The notes: generated from the sequence alone by a model not told the origin. Counted from the stretch's first letter, positions 21,157 to 30,588 are shown. The stretch is 64,000 nucleotides of DNA from Sphingobium sp. AP49 (GCF_000281715.2 NZ_CP124576.1:1247501-1311500), one strand, 5' to 3'. Program-made: numbers and translations.

Positions 21157-22242
21157 ATGAACCAGATGACACGCCCCGATCCCGTTCCGGCCGGAATGCC
21201 CGATGCCGAAACCTGCTGGTCGGCCTTTCTGGCACGTGACCGCCGCCAGGATGGTTGCTTCGTCGGCGCGGTGCTGACGACCGGAATCTATTGCAAGCCC
21301 AGTTGCCCGGCCCGACATCCGAAGCGCGAGAACATGATCTTCCTGCCTGATGGCGCAGCGGCGCGGACGGCGGGTTTTCGCGCTTGCCTGCGCTGTCGCC
21401 CGGACGAGGTCGGGCGCGACCAGCAGGCGGTGGAGGCGGCGATCCGACTGATCCGCGCGGCTGACACGCCGCTTCTGCTGGAGGAGGTAGCCGATCACGT
21501 CGGCTATGCGCCGCACCATTTTCATCGTCTTTTCAAGCGTATGATAGGTATGACGCCGGCTGCCTATGCGCGCGATCTGCGTGCCCGGCGGCTGCAGGCT
21601 GCGCTTGAAGCCCCCGGCAGCGTTACCGATGCCATATATGAGGCGGGTTATAATGCCCCAAGTCGCGCCTATGCGGATGCGCAACGGCATCTGGGGATGA
21701 CGCCCAGCGCCTGGCGTGAGGGCGGGCGCGGGGTCGATATTCGTCATGTGGTGATCGACACCAGCCTTGGTCCCTTGCTGATCGCGCAGACCACGCGCGG
21801 CCTGTGCAGGATCAGCTTTGACGAGGGTGTGGAGGATCTGCGCCGTCTTTATCCCAATGCGGTGTTCCTGCCGGCTGATGCCTGTCTGCATCGTCGCGCA
21901 AAAGCGGTGGCAGCGCTGATCGAAGATCCGGTTGGCGAGGCGGATCTGCCGATGGATCTTGGCGGTACGGCCTTTCAGCAGGCTGTCTGGGCCGCGTTGC
22001 GGGCGATCCCGCCCGGCGAAACCCGCAGCTATGGTGAGATCGCTGCAGCGATCGGGCGCCCCGGTGCCGTGCGTGCAACCGGCACGGCCTGCGGGAATAA
22101 CCAGCTTGCCCTATTGATTCCGTGCCATCGTGTGTTGCGGCAGGATGGTAGCTTGGGCGGATATGCCTATGGGGTAGAACGCAAACATGCCCTGTTGGAC
22201 AGGGAGAGAAAGAGCGGACCTCCGAAGATCCGCTCGCGATAG
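21157..22242 (+). CDS. ada: Ada methyltransferase/transcriptional activator
   Basis: A 361-residue bifunctional Ada protein that repairs alkylated DNA and activates the adaptive response. The N-terminal zinc domain has Cys46, Cys50, Cys77 and Cys80; Cys46 in TGIYCKPSCPARHP takes the methyl group from phosphotriesters. An AraC-type helix-turn-helix domain spans about 90-190, and the C-terminal O6-methylguanine transferase domain has the active motif IPCHRV with Cys323. The start is ATG 21157; the frame is open upstream but would add an unrelated 41 residues. No alkA or alkB adjoins it. An inverted repeat (GAGCGGA) lies within the last codons. Confidence 0.95.
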   Translation: MNQMTRPDPVPAGMPDAETCWSAFLARDRRQDGCFVGAVLTTGIYCKPSCPARHPKRENMIFLPDGAAARTAGFRACLRCRPDEVGRDQQAVEAAIRLIRAADTPLLLEEVADHVGYAPHHFHRLFKRMIGMTPAAYARDLRARRLQAALEAPGSVTDAIYEAGYNAPSRAYADAQRHLGMTPSAWREGGRGVDIRHVVIDTSLGPLLIAQTTRGLCRISFDEGVEDLRRLYPNAVFLPADACLHRRAKAVAALIEDPVGEADLPMDLGGTAFQQAVWAALRAIPPGETRSYGEIAAAIGRPGAVRATGTACGNNQLALLIPCHRVLRQDGSLGGYAYGVERKHALLDRERKSGPPKIRSR

Positions 22243-22319
22243 GTGGATTTGAATTGCCTGCGTAATGTTTTAACTCGTTTTTTTACGAATGGTTAACTAT
22301 AGGCTGGCGCCGTGCGATC

Positions 22320-22880
22320 ATGCCGGGGGCCATGATAGAATTGCGTAATCTGTTATTCTGCTTGTTGCTGTTGGCGCCGGTGGCCGCCGTGGCGACGCCG
22401 CTGGTCAAGCCGGCGGCGATGCCGCTGGGGCCTGGGCCGGACCGTGTGGCGGCCGGAGTCGCGCGCATGGTCGATTCCATCCTGGAATTCACCCATTGGC
22501 CAACCGAACGCCCGACCGTGCGGCTGTGTCTCGCCGGAGCCGTCGCGCATGGCGAGAGGCTGGATGAGGTCGATCTTTCCGACGGCACTCGGCTGTCGCT
22601 TTTACCGTTGGCAGGTGACGCTTCGCCGCCTTGGTCGCAATGTGATGCGCTCTATATTGGCGCGCTGGATGCCGCAGCGGCGCGGCGGCTGATCGCCGCA
22701 ACGCGCGGGGCGCCGATCGTCACCATCGCTGAAGACGATCCGGAATGCAGCAGCGGTGCCATGTTCTGCCTGCTTTTTGAACCGCAATCCCTGTCCTTCC
22801 AGCTCAACATCGATGCGATTTCACGATCGCTCGTGCGGATCGATCCACGCGTGCTGCGCATGGCGAAGGGGGGCTATTGA
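22320..22880 (+). CDS. yfiR: YfiR-family periplasmic regulator of a diguanylate cyclase
   Basis: A 186-residue secreted protein with a signal peptide (about 1-25) and the YfiR/DUF4154 domain: VARMVDSILEFTHWP, RLCLAG, CDALYIG, and the terminal FQLNIDAISRSLVRIDPRVLRMAK are family features. In Pseudomonas YfiR binds the periplasmic part of YfiN and keeps the cyclase off. It carries three cysteines after the signal (in RLCLAG, QCDALY and PECSSGAMFC), suitable for redox-sensitive disulfides as described for the family. It is directly followed by yfiN and yfiB, so the triad is intact. Confidence 0.88.
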   Translation: MPGAMIELRNLLFCLLLLAPVAAVATPLVKPAAMPLGPGPDRVAAGVARMVDSILEFTHWPTERPTVRLCLAGAVAHGERLDEVDLSDGTRLSLLPLAGDASPPWSQCDALYIGALDAAAARRLIAATRGAPIVTIAEDDPECSSGAMFCLLFEPQSLSFQLNIDAISRSLVRIDPRVLRMAKGGY

Positions 22881-22882
22881 CG

Positions 22883-24109
22883 ATGGTCGCGCCACAAGCT
22901 CCCGCCACGCCGACGCTGCGCCAAATCTTGGCGCGCGTGCATATGCGCCTGATCTTGTTCGCGGTATTGATGGCCGGCATGACGTTGACGTTGACCGGCG
23001 TCACGGTCATCCGGGGCTATGCCGCCCGCAATCTGACCCTGATCGCCCAGACGGTCAGCTATACGATCGAGCCGGCGTTGGTCTTCGACGATGTCGACGC
23101 CGCGCGGGAAGGGATCGCCATGGTTGCCGCATCGGAAAATGTGCGGTCGGTCGAGGTGCATGATCCCAAGGGGCGGCTGATAGCGGCCTGGAACCGTCCG
23201 GACAGCGGCATGATCGGTGGCTTTGCCGGGGTGTTGGACCGGCTGTTCTGGCCCAATCCGGTTCGCGCGCCCGTACATCACGGCCGACATGTGGTTGCCG
23301 AAGTCTGGGTATTTGGTGATGCCGGTGGTCTGGGGCGTTATGTCTTGGCTGGAATTATGACCGCGCTGGCGTGCCTTGGGCTGACCGTGATTGCGACCCA
23401 GATGTTGGCGCGAAGATTGCAGCGCGACGTGACTAACCCGCTGGCTCGTATCGCGGAAGTGGCGCATGCCGTGCGAACCGATCGGCAGTTTGATCGCCGC
23501 GTGCCATCGGCCGACATTCATGAAGTTGACCAGTTCGCCCGCGACTTCAATGCGCTGCTGGACGAACTGGACGAATGGCATGCCGGTATCATCAACGAGA
23601 ACCGCATATTGGAACGGCAGGCGACCCGCGATCCGCTGACCGGCCTCGGCAATCGCGCGATGTTCGAGCGCGAACTGGCCGCGACGATGCAGCGGGCGGA
23701 TGAGGCCGACGCCGCGTTTGCCGTGATCTATGTCGACGTCAATCGGTTCAAGCAGGTCAACGATACCTATGGCCATGATGCCGGCGACGTCATGCTGGTG
23801 GTGATTGCCGCACGGTTGCGTACGGCCCTGCGGAGTGGGGACATGGCCTTCCGCCTTGGGGGGGATGAGTTCGCGCTGATCCTGGCGCCAGAGGTGACGC
23901 GGGCGGAAGGGGACCGATTGTCGGCCCAGATCGCCGCCAGCATGACCCAGCCGATCATGTTGCCGAGTGGTGCGAGCATCGGCTCGTCTCTGAGTATCGG
24001 CAGCGCGCTCTATCCGGAGGATAGCGTCGATGCGCGGGCGTTGCTGCGCCATGCCGACGCGGCGATGTATGCGGCGAAGGCACGCCGCAACGGGAGCAGT
24101 GGAATATGA
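22883..24109 (+). CDS. yfiN: YfiN/TpbB-type membrane diguanylate cyclase
   Basis: A 408-residue cyclic-di-GMP synthase with transmembrane helices at about 22-44 and 152-174, a periplasmic domain of about 105 residues between them, a HAMP region (175-230) and a GGDEF domain. The active-site motif GGDEF is at 326-330 and an inhibitory-site RxxD (Arg317 to Asp320) lies five residues before it, so product feedback is expected. The start is ATG 22883, ten bases after a GAAGGGGGG run; a TTG two codons upstream overlaps the yfiR stop. The periplasmic domain should be the YfiR target. Confidence 0.93.
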   Translation: MVAPQAPATPTLRQILARVHMRLILFAVLMAGMTLTLTGVTVIRGYAARNLTLIAQTVSYTIEPALVFDDVDAAREGIAMVAASENVRSVEVHDPKGRLIAAWNRPDSGMIGGFAGVLDRLFWPNPVRAPVHHGRHVVAEVWVFGDAGGLGRYVLAGIMTALACLGLTVIATQMLARRLQRDVTNPLARIAEVAHAVRTDRQFDRRVPSADIHEVDQFARDFNALLDELDEWHAGIINENRILERQATRDPLTGLGNRAMFERELAATMQRADEADAAFAVIYVDVNRFKQVNDTYGHDAGDVMLVVIAARLRTALRSGDMAFRLGGDEFALILAPEVTRAEGDRLSAQIAASMTQPIMLPSGASIGSSLSIGSALYPEDSVDARALLRHADAAMYAAKARRNGSSGI

Positions 24110-24609
24110 GGGATAGCATGCAAAAGCTCTTATCCATCCTGGCAGTGCTGCTGTTGGCGGCATGTCAGACGGTGCAGCCGAGCGACGGCTTCACCGAACC
24201 GCAAAAGGCGGTGTTGCGTGCCAATGGTTTCCAACAGGTTGGAACCAATTGGGAATTCGGCATGGCCGATCGACTGCTCTTTGCCACGGACCAGAGCGTG
24301 CTGATTTCTGCGCAGCGCGATGTGATTAGCCGCATTTCCAGCGCGCTGGTGGCTGTCGATGTGCATGGAGCCAAGGTGGAAGGTCATACCGACAATACCG
24401 GCGCTAGCGCTTATAATGAGCAATTGTCGCAGAAGCGGGCGCAGGCTGTCGCCGATGCGCTGGCAGCCGGCGGCATGGCACCGGCCGCTTTGCGCCCGGT
24501 GGGCATGGGCGAGCGGGTGCCGGTGGCGAGCAATGACACGGAAGTGGGGCGACAGGAAAATCGCCGCGTCGTCATCATCGTCGCGCCGAGCGACGCCATG
24601 CCGCTTTAA
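24106..24609 (+). CDS. yfiB: YfiB-type OmpA-domain lipoprotein
   Basis: A 167-residue outer-membrane lipoprotein: lipobox LLAAC with Cys20, then an OmpA peptidoglycan-binding domain with the motif VEGHTDNTGASAYNEQLSQKRAQAVADAL and the closing GRQENRRVVI. In the Pseudomonas YfiBNR system YfiB sequesters YfiR at the cell wall, releasing YfiN. It overlaps yfiN by 4 bp (ATGA), so the two are translationally coupled; a second ATG four codons in is also possible. Its stop overlaps the convergent DUF1289 gene by 4 bp. Confidence 0.88.
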   Translation: MRDSMQKLLSILAVLLLAACQTVQPSDGFTEPQKAVLRANGFQQVGTNWEFGMADRLLFATDQSVLISAQRDVISRISSALVAVDVHGAKVEGHTDNTGASAYNEQLSQKRAQAVADALAAGGMAPAALRPVGMGERVPVASNDTEVGRQENRRVVIIVAPSDAMPL

Positions 24610-24782
24610 CGGCGAATTGGCTCGAAATCCTTCACCCGCGCCATGACGGCGGCGCGCTGGGTGTCGGTCAAGCTGCGCCAGTGGACGATTTCGTCGAGGG
24701 TACGGCCGCAGCCGGTGCAGCCCTTGCGCTCTGCGTCGAGCGAGCAGAGGTTTCGACAGGGGCTGTCAATCGGCGCGGCCAT
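24606..24782 (-). CDS. DUF1289 small cysteine-rich protein
   Basis: A 58-residue protein with the DUF1289 pattern: SPCRNLCSLDAERKGCTGCGRTLDEIVHW, with four cysteines that probably bind a metal ion. The family is widespread in proteobacteria and has no known role. Its ATG overlaps the last base of the priA stop codon (TGATG), so it is coupled to priA. The frame is open 24 codons upstream, within priA, but only the shorter form begins at the family start. Confidence 0.88.
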   Translation of the reverse strand: MAAPIDSPCRNLCSLDAERKGCTGCGRTLDEIVHWRSLTDTQRAAVMARVKDFEPIRR

Positions 24783-26953
24783 CACATGAAGCTGTAGGGG
24801 TCGACGTCCACGGCGACGCGGGTGGTCGATTTCCACACCAGATTGCCCAGCCATTCGCGGATCACCGACTGGATGTCGACCTGGCGCGTGGCATGGATCA
24901 GCAGGCGATGGCGATGCCGGCCGCGCAGCACGGAAAGGGGGGCTGGGGCGGGGCCATAGACGCGCATCCCCTCCACCTGCGGCGCCGACTTGCCGATCAG
25001 CCGCGCGGTCTGTGCCGCCTCGTCGCTGTCCTCGCTGGAGATGATGATCGCGGCGAAGCGGCCGAAGGGCGGGGCGTTGGCGCGGCGGCGGTTTTCGGTC
25101 TCGATCAGATAGAAGCGTTCGCTGTCGCCGGCGATCAGCGCCTGGATGACCTCGGCTTCGGGCATGCGGGTCTGGATGAAGACATGGCCCGGCTTTTCAC
25201 CGCGTCCGGCGCGCCCGGCAACCTGCATGATCTGCTGGAATGTCCGCTCGGCCGCGCGCAGGTCGCCGCCCTCCAGCCCTAGGTCCGCGTCGATCACGCC
25301 GACCAGCGTCAGGTTGGGGAAATGATAGCCCTTGGTGATGAGCTGGGTGCCGACGATGATGTCGATGTCGCCAGCCTCCACCGATTTCACGAAATCGGCG
25401 GCGCGGGCCGGCGAGTGCAGCGTGTCCGACGTGGCGATGGCGACCCGCGCCTGTGGCCACAGGGCTTTCACCTCGTCGGCGATGCGCTCGACGCCGGGGC
25501 CGCAGGCGACCAGGCTGTCCTCTTCCTTGCACTCGGGGCAGAAGCGCGGTGCGGAGATGACATGGCCGCAATGATGGCAGGCAAGCCGCTTGGTCAGCCG
25601 GTGCTCGACCATCCAGCTGGTGCAATTGGGGCATTGGAAGCGATAGCCGCAATGGCGGCACAGCGTCAGCGGCGCATAGCCGCGCCGGTTGAGGAAGAGC
25701 AGGCTCTGCTCGCCCTTGGCCAGCACCTCGCCCATCGCCACGGCCAGCGGCGGCGCGATCCAGCGGCCGCGCTCGGGTGGATCTGTGAGCAGGTTGATTC
25801 CTTCGATATCGGGCATCTGCGCGCCGCCGAAGCGGGCGGGCAGCTTGATCTCGCGATAACGGCCCAGGTCGACCTGGTGCCGGGTCTCGATCGCGGGCGT
25901 GGCCGACGCCAGCACGACCGGAAATTCCTCCACCAGGCCGCGCATTACCGCGACGTCGCGGGCATGATAATGGACCCCGTCCTCCTGCTTGAAGCTCGCC
26001 TCATGCGCCTCGTCGACGACGATGAGGCCGAGATTGGGGTAGGGCAGGAACAAAGCGGAGCGGGCGCCGACGACGACGCGGGCCTCGCCCGCCGCGATCG
26101 CGCGCCAGGCGCGGCGCCGCTCGCTCTGGCGCAGGCCGCTATGCCAGTTGATCGGTACCGTGCCGAAGCGCTTTTCAAACCGTTCGAGAAAAGGTTCGGT
26201 CAGGGCGATTTCGGGGAGCAGCACCAAGGTCTGCTTGCCTGCACGGATGGCGGCGGCGATCGCCTCGAAATACACCTCCGTCTTGCCTGATCCGGTGACG
26301 CCGTCGAGCAGGAACGGCGCAAAGGCGTGAGCGCGCACCGCGTCCGCCATTTCGGTCGCCGCTTCCATCTGCTTGTCGGACAGGGCCGGTGGTGCATGGT
26401 TCGGGTCTGGTTCGGGGAAGGGGGTGTCGACGCTGACCTCGACCGGCTCGAACGCACCTGCCTTCACGAGGCCCCGGATCACCGTGTCGCTGACCCCGCC
26501 GATCATCGCCAGTTCGCGCACCAGTCCCTGCCGGTCGCCGATCCGCTCCATCGCCTGGGTGCGCTGCTCGGTCATGCGGTCAGGCAACTGGCCGGTGGCA
26601 CGATATTCGATAACGGTGCGGGTGCCCTCCAGCGCGGACATCGACGCCAGCGCCATGCGCAGTACGGCGGCCGGTGGGGCGAGATAATAGTCGGCGGTCC
26701 ATTCGATCAGCCGGCGCAGCGTGGCGGGCAGGGGCGGGGCGTCGAGCACCTCCAGCAGGTTGCGCAGTCGGTTGTCGCCGACCGTCTCGACATCGGGGAA
26801 GGAGGCTTCGTCCCACACCACGCCGACCAACTGGCGCGGGCCGAGCGGCGCGATCACGATGCTGCCGGGCTTCGCCAGCATCCCATGGGGGATGCGATAG
26901 TCGAGAGGGCCAAGGGCGGCATTGAGCAAAAGGACACGGGCGCGCGAACTCAT
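24782..26953 (-). CDS. priA: Primosomal protein N' (replication restart helicase)
   Basis: PriA recognises abandoned replication forks and reloads the replicative helicase. The 723-residue sequence has an N-terminal DNA-binding domain, Walker A DGVTGSGKTEVYFEA, Walker B VVDEAHEASFKQ, and eight zinc-binding cysteines in paired motifs (CRHCGYRFQCPNC, CHHCG, CPEC). The helicase motif GTQLITKGYHFPNLTLVGVIDAD and the motif GRAGRG are present. The start is ATG 26953; a TTG 36 bases upstream is open. Confidence 0.97.
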   Translation of the reverse strand: MSSRARVLLLNAALGPLDYRIPHGMLAKPGSIVIAPLGPRQLVGVVWDEASFPDVETVGDNRLRNLLEVLDAPPLPATLRRLIEWTADYYLAPPAAVLRMALASMSALEGTRTVIEYRATGQLPDRMTEQRTQAMERIGDRQGLVRELAMIGGVSDTVIRGLVKAGAFEPVEVSVDTPFPEPDPNHAPPALSDKQMEAATEMADAVRAHAFAPFLLDGVTGSGKTEVYFEAIAAAIRAGKQTLVLLPEIALTEPFLERFEKRFGTVPINWHSGLRQSERRRAWRAIAAGEARVVVGARSALFLPYPNLGLIVVDEAHEASFKQEDGVHYHARDVAVMRGLVEEFPVVLASATPAIETRHQVDLGRYREIKLPARFGGAQMPDIEGINLLTDPPERGRWIAPPLAVAMGEVLAKGEQSLLFLNRRGYAPLTLCRHCGYRFQCPNCTSWMVEHRLTKRLACHHCGHVISAPRFCPECKEEDSLVACGPGVERIADEVKALWPQARVAIATSDTLHSPARAADFVKSVEAGDIDIIVGTQLITKGYHFPNLTLVGVIDADLGLEGGDLRAAERTFQQIMQVAGRAGRGEKPGHVFIQTRMPEAEVIQALIAGDSERFYLIETENRRRANAPPFGRFAAIIISSEDSDEAAQTARLIGKSAPQVEGMRVYGPAPAPLSVLRGRHRHRLLIHATRQVDIQSVIREWLGNLVWKSTTRVAVDVDPYSFM

Positions 26954-26993
26954 CGGCCTAGTCCCTACCGCACCGGGCGCGGGTGGCAATCCC

Positions 26994-27644
26994 TCAGATT
27001 TTCCAGTTCAGCGTGATCCAGGGGATATGGGCCATCTCGTCGGGTTTGTCGTCGTGGAAAGTCTGCTGCAGGGTGTAGCCGACCTGCGCGTCCAGATTTT
27101 TCGCCAGCGCATAATGCACGCCGATCAGCAACCGGGAAGACACCAGTTCGGTGTCCTCGACCGCCTTGGGCTTGTGCAGGTCGAAGAAGAATTCGGCCGA
27201 TCCGACCAGCGACCAGCCATGCGCCTTGTCCAGCGGCAGCGTGGCCTGCACCCGTTCGCGTAGACGCCAACTGGGATCGCTGCTCGAATCGATGAAGCGC
27301 TGTTCCACTCGGGTGCGGCTCTGCAATATGCCGTGGCTCAGCGTCAGTTGCTGGTGGAAGCGCATTTCCTTCTGGCTGTCGCTGTCGATATAGGCGAAGC
27401 CGCCGCCCAACTGGATGCCCCTGGCAATGGCGTGATCGAGCGTGATCCGGTGGAGGAACTGATCGCCCTCGGGGCGCAGTCGCTGGCTGAGGTCGATCGT
27501 GACGCTGTCATTGTCGTCGACCTTGGCGACGGCGCTTTCGTTGATCCAGCCCTGGGTCTCGCTGGTCGCGGCCAGCGCCGGCGAGACCGATGCCAGCGAA
27601 AGCGCCATGATTGCAAAGCGGTAAGGATGGCGTGCAAAAATCAT
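26994..27644 (-). CDS. DUF2490 outer-membrane-like protein
   Basis: A 216-residue exported protein: signal peptide of about 25 residues (ending SPALAA) and alternating beta-strand pattern such as LQSRTRVEQRFIDSSSDPSWRLRERVQATLPL and RLLIGVHYALAKNLDAQVGYTLQQTF. It ends NWKI, an aromatic-containing strand like those of outer-membrane barrels. The pattern matches DUF2490, whose members are predicted outer-membrane beta-barrels of unknown role. The start chosen (ATG 27644) places the signal peptide at the N terminus. It is divergent from the aldolase gene. Confidence 0.8.
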   Translation of the reverse strand: MIFARHPYRFAIMALSLASVSPALAATSETQGWINESAVAKVDDNDSVTIDLSQRLRPEGDQFLHRITLDHAIARGIQLGGGFAYIDSDSQKEMRFHQQLTLSHGILQSRTRVEQRFIDSSSDPSWRLRERVQATLPLDKAHGWSLVGSAEFFFDLHKPKAVEDTELVSSRLLIGVHYALAKNLDAQVGYTLQQTFHDDKPDEMAHIPWITLNWKI

Positions 27645-27776
27645 GGCGGCTCCTCGATCAACGATTGGGCGTAAACCCCGACGGGCGCCGGAGCAATCGG
27701 CGGTGGCCCTGATGGCCAAGTCAGGGTGCAGCCGCTAAAGGGAGCCGATTCGCGAATCCTGCCCCGGAGCATCCCC

Positions 27777-28430
27777 ATGAAATTCTTCGTCGACACCGCC
27801 GACATTGCCGAAATCCGTGACCTGGCCGCCACCGGCCTGCTGGACGGCGTCACCACCAACCCGTCGCTGATCCACAAGTCGGGCCGCAAGTTCCTGGAAG
27901 TGATCGAGGAAATCTGTGGTGTTGTCGATGGTCCGGTGTCGGCCGAAGTCGTCGCACTCGATCATGAGACGATGATGAAGGAAGCGGCGGTCCTGCGGAA
28001 GATTGCGCCGAACGTCTGCATCAAGGTGCCTTTGACCATCGACGGCCTGAAGACCTGCAAGGCGCTGACCGACGATGGCGTGTTGGTGAATGTCACTCTC
28101 TGCTTCTCGGCCAACCAGGCGCTGCTCGCGGCCAAGGCTGGCGCCAGCTTCATCTCGCCCTTCGTCGGCCGCCATGACGACAATGGCTTCGACGGCATGC
28201 AGTTGATCGAGGACATCCGCCTGATCTACGACAACTATGCCTTCGACACCGAAATCCTGGTCGCATCGGTCCGTCACCCGATCCATGTGCTCGACAGCGC
28301 GAAGATCGGCGCCGACGTCATGACCGCGCCGCCGGCCGTCATCAAGGCGCTGTTCAACCATGTGCTGACTGACAAGGGCATTGCCGGCTTCATGGCGGAC
28401 TGGGCGAAGACCGGCCAGACCATCCTCTGA
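27777..28430 (+). CDS. fsa: Fructose-6-phosphate aldolase / short transaldolase
   Basis: A 217-residue TIM-barrel enzyme of the small transaldolase family (TalC/Fsa/MipB). Lys83 in [12 protein letters not shown] is the expected Schiff-base lysine; [12 protein letters not shown] and [15 protein letters not shown] are phosphate-binding and barrel motifs. Proteins of this length act either as true transaldolases or as fructose-6-phosphate aldolases; sequence alone does not decide. No other transaldolase gene is in the window. The start is ATG 27777, nine bases after CGGAG. Confidence 0.93.
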   Translation: MKFFVDTADIAEIRDLAATGLLDGVTTNPSLIHKSGRKFLEVIEEICGVVDGPVSAEVVALDHETMMKEAAVLRKIAPNVCIKVPLTIDGLKTCKALTDDGVLVNVTLCFSANQALLAAKAGASFISPFVGRHDDNGFDGMQLIEDIRLIYDNYAFDTEILVASVRHPIHVLDSAKIGADVMTAPPAVIKALFNHVLTDKGIAGFMADWAKTGQTIL

Positions 28431-28446
28431 TTGCATGCCCTCTTCC

Positions 28447-28479
28447 CCGGGGCAGGCGCCGTCGCGGTGCTTGCCCCGG
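28447..28479 (+). terminator. Hairpin after fsa
   Basis: CCGGGGCA and TGCCCCGG form a perfect 8-bp stem around 17 bases, starting 16 bp after the fsa stop. No T-run follows, so termination here is uncertain. Confidence 0.4.
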
Positions 28480-28525
28480 AACCCTTGCCGCCGTCTGGCC
28501 ATTGTCTCCGCGAGAGGAGAGGCCG

Positions 28526-28852
28526 ATGTTCGTCGCGGTCTATTGGTGGCGTGTCCACCCCGGCAAGGAAGAGCAGTTCCGCGCCGCCTGGCGTCGCGGT
28601 ACCGACCTGATCCGCGAAAAATATGGCAGTTATGGTTCCCGCCTGCATCGGGATGCGGACGGACGGTTCGTCGGTTATGCCGAATGGCCCGATGAGACCA
28701 CATGGCGCGCGGCCTTTGACCAGAAGATGGTCTATGACGAGCCCGAGACCCGCGCCGCCTTCGTCGATGCGATCGCAGAAGTGCCGCGCGATGCGGATCC
28801 GATCTTCACGATGACGATTGTCGACGATCTGCTGTTGCGCGCAAGCCGCTAG
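28526..28852 (+). CDS. Antibiotic-biosynthesis-monooxygenase-like (ABM) protein
   Basis: A 108-residue dimeric alpha/beta-barrel-type protein: MFVAVYWWRVHPGKEEQFRAAWRRGTDLI, then GSYGSRLHRDADGRFVGYAEWPDETTWRAAF, fits the ABM/YgiN-type fold. Members include cofactor-free quinol monooxygenases and many with no known activity; no catalytic residues can be assigned here. The start is ATG 28526 with GAGAGG just upstream. It follows fsa by 95 bp with a hairpin between, so it may be a separate unit. Confidence 0.75.
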   Translation: MFVAVYWWRVHPGKEEQFRAAWRRGTDLIREKYGSYGSRLHRDADGRFVGYAEWPDETTWRAAFDQKMVYDEPETRAAFVDAIAEVPRDADPIFTMTIVDDLLLRASR

Positions 28853-28863
28853 CAATGGCTTGC

Positions 28864-28889
28864 CCCATTTGCAGATTATGGCAAATGGG
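28864..28889 (+). terminator. Hairpin after the ABM gene
   Basis: CCCATTTGC and GCAAATGGG form a perfect 9-bp stem with an 8-base loop, 12 bp after the ABM stop. It is followed by CCTGGGGGCTTTG, with only a short T-run, so it is a weak terminator candidate. Confidence 0.45.
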
Positions 28890-28968
28890 CCTGGGGGCTT
28901 TGACCGGGTTTTCATGAATTTATTGCCCTGACGCCAAATATATAGACTGTCAGCGCAGGGGCCAATTC

Positions 28969-30588
28969 ATGACGCCATTGTCCGAAAAGCCAGAGCCGTC
29001 GTCGCATGGTGATCGCGCGCGCCTGTCTCTTGGCCAGGCCAAATGGTTGTCGGGGCTGTTGGTTGTGCTGGGTGCTGGGCTGCTGTGCGCGCCGTTCATG
29101 CAGTCTGTATGGGGGATAGGCGACGAAGGCATATGGCTTCATGCGGTCGATCGCATGATGGATGGTCAGATCCTGTATCGGGATTTCTTTGAATTTCATC
29201 CGCCGCTGGGATTCCTGATCCTGTACGGTTGGACGGGGATGTTCGGTTCGTCGCTGCTGGCAGCCCGGCTGCTGGTAATGGGCACGGTCGCAATGACCGC
29301 ATGGCTTAGTTACGCCTGCTGCCGCGCCATGACCGGACGATCCGGATTGTCGTTGCTGCTCGCGCTTGCGTGGGTTGCAGCCTCTCAAGGCGACTGGACG
29401 CAGGTTAACCACCACTGGTTCACGAGCCTGTTTTCCATGATTGCCCTGTGGGCCTTGCTGTTGCCGGCAGGGGGGAAGGGGCGACCATTTCTGGCAGGGA
29501 TGGCGGTGAGCGCGGCAACCCTGATCACGACCCACAGGGGCGGCATGGTGGTGCTGGCCGGGCTGGTCGCGATATTGCTGCGGCGCTCCTTCAAGGCATT
29601 TCTTGCCTATTGTCTTGGCGGCATGCTGCTGCTGATTGCCACCCTGGCCTTTTTGTGGTGGCAAGGGACGCTGGCGCAGGCTTTCGATCAGGTCCTGCTT
29701 TACCCTGTGCGTCATTATTCCAATATTCAGGCCGTCCCCTTCGGCGCTTTCTCCAGTCCGCAACAATATCTGCTGGTCGCGCTTTTCCCCGCGATCGCCG
29801 CCCTTCTGGCGCTGGCTATCCATCGTCATGGCCTAGCCCTGCTGCGTCGCCCGGAGTGGTCGACGGCCTTGTTGTTTGCAGCTGCGGGTCTCTGGGGATG
29901 CTTCCCCCGGCCCGATGCTGTGCACATCGCCTTCTGCGCGGCGCTGGCCTTGCCGCTGCTGGCTGGGTTGATTGATGATGCCGTGCCAGCAGGACGGACG
30001 GTGCCGGTGCTCACGCTGTGTGTCGGTGTGGCGCTGCTGGTTACGCTATGGCCGTGGTTTTTGTCCGCCAGGAATATCGCTTCGGCACCGCGCGTGGACA
30101 GTCACGCAGGACGGCTCGCGATCGCGCGGGCGGATGGCACGCATGAACTGCTGGTGCGGCTGACGCAGTTGCCGGCGACAGACAGCGTCTTCTTCTATCC
30201 CTATGATCCGATGCTGGCCTATGTGTCCCATCGTCGTCATCCCGCACGGTTCGACGTTCTTCTTCCCGAATATTCCCCGCCGGACCAATATGCCGATAGC
30301 TGCCTGGATATGATGCGGCGCGCGCAATGGGTTGTCGTCGATGTCAGGGCTGCCAGCCCGGCCTTTTTTCGCGCATTTTTTCCGGCGCTCAAAAATCCGT
30401 CGCCGCCCGAGAAATTGTCGTTCGAAGCAGCGCTGGAGCAGGGATTTTTCGAGGATGCCCGCTATGGCAATTTCCGGCTGCTGCGTCGTGCGGCTGCCCG
30501 GGACGCGCTGTGCGCCGGCATTGCGCATGAGGCAAAGCTGGCAAGCTGGCGACCCCGGCAGGATTCGAACCTGCGACCATTCGCTTAG
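28969..30588 (+). CDS. Polytopic glycosyltransferase-like membrane protein
   Basis: A 539-residue protein with around ten hydrophobic helices and an early loop WGIGDEGIWLHAVDRMMDGQILYRDFFEFHPPLG, which resembles the first periplasmic loop of GT-C glycosyltransferases such as ArnT/PMT-like (acidic pair, aromatic DFFEFHPP). These transfer sugars from polyprenyl-phosphate donors outside the membrane. The last 14 codons (RPRQDSNLRPFA) are an antisense reading of the tRNA-Arg gene; the stop codon lies in its anticodon loop. The true end may be this, or the gene may have been altered at its 3' end. The acceptor is unknown. Confidence 0.75.
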   Translation: MTPLSEKPEPSSHGDRARLSLGQAKWLSGLLVVLGAGLLCAPFMQSVWGIGDEGIWLHAVDRMMDGQILYRDFFEFHPPLGFLILYGWTGMFGSSLLAARLLVMGTVAMTAWLSYACCRAMTGRSGLSLLLALAWVAASQGDWTQVNHHWFTSLFSMIALWALLLPAGGKGRPFLAGMAVSAATLITTHRGGMVVLAGLVAILLRRSFKAFLAYCLGGMLLLIATLAFLWWQGTLAQAFDQVLLYPVRHYSNIQAVPFGAFSSPQQYLLVALFPAIAALLALAIHRHGLALLRRPEWSTALLFAAAGLWGCFPRPDAVHIAFCAALALPLLAGLIDDAVPAGRTVPVLTLCVGVALLVTLWPWFLSARNIASAPRVDSHAGRLAIARADGTHELLVRLTQLPATDSVFFYPYDPMLAYVSHRRHPARFDVLLPEYSPPDQYADSCLDMMRRAQWVVVDVRAASPAFFRAFFPALKNPSPPEKLSFEAALEQGFFEDARYGNFRLLRRAAARDALCAGIAHEAKLASWRPRQDSNLRPFA

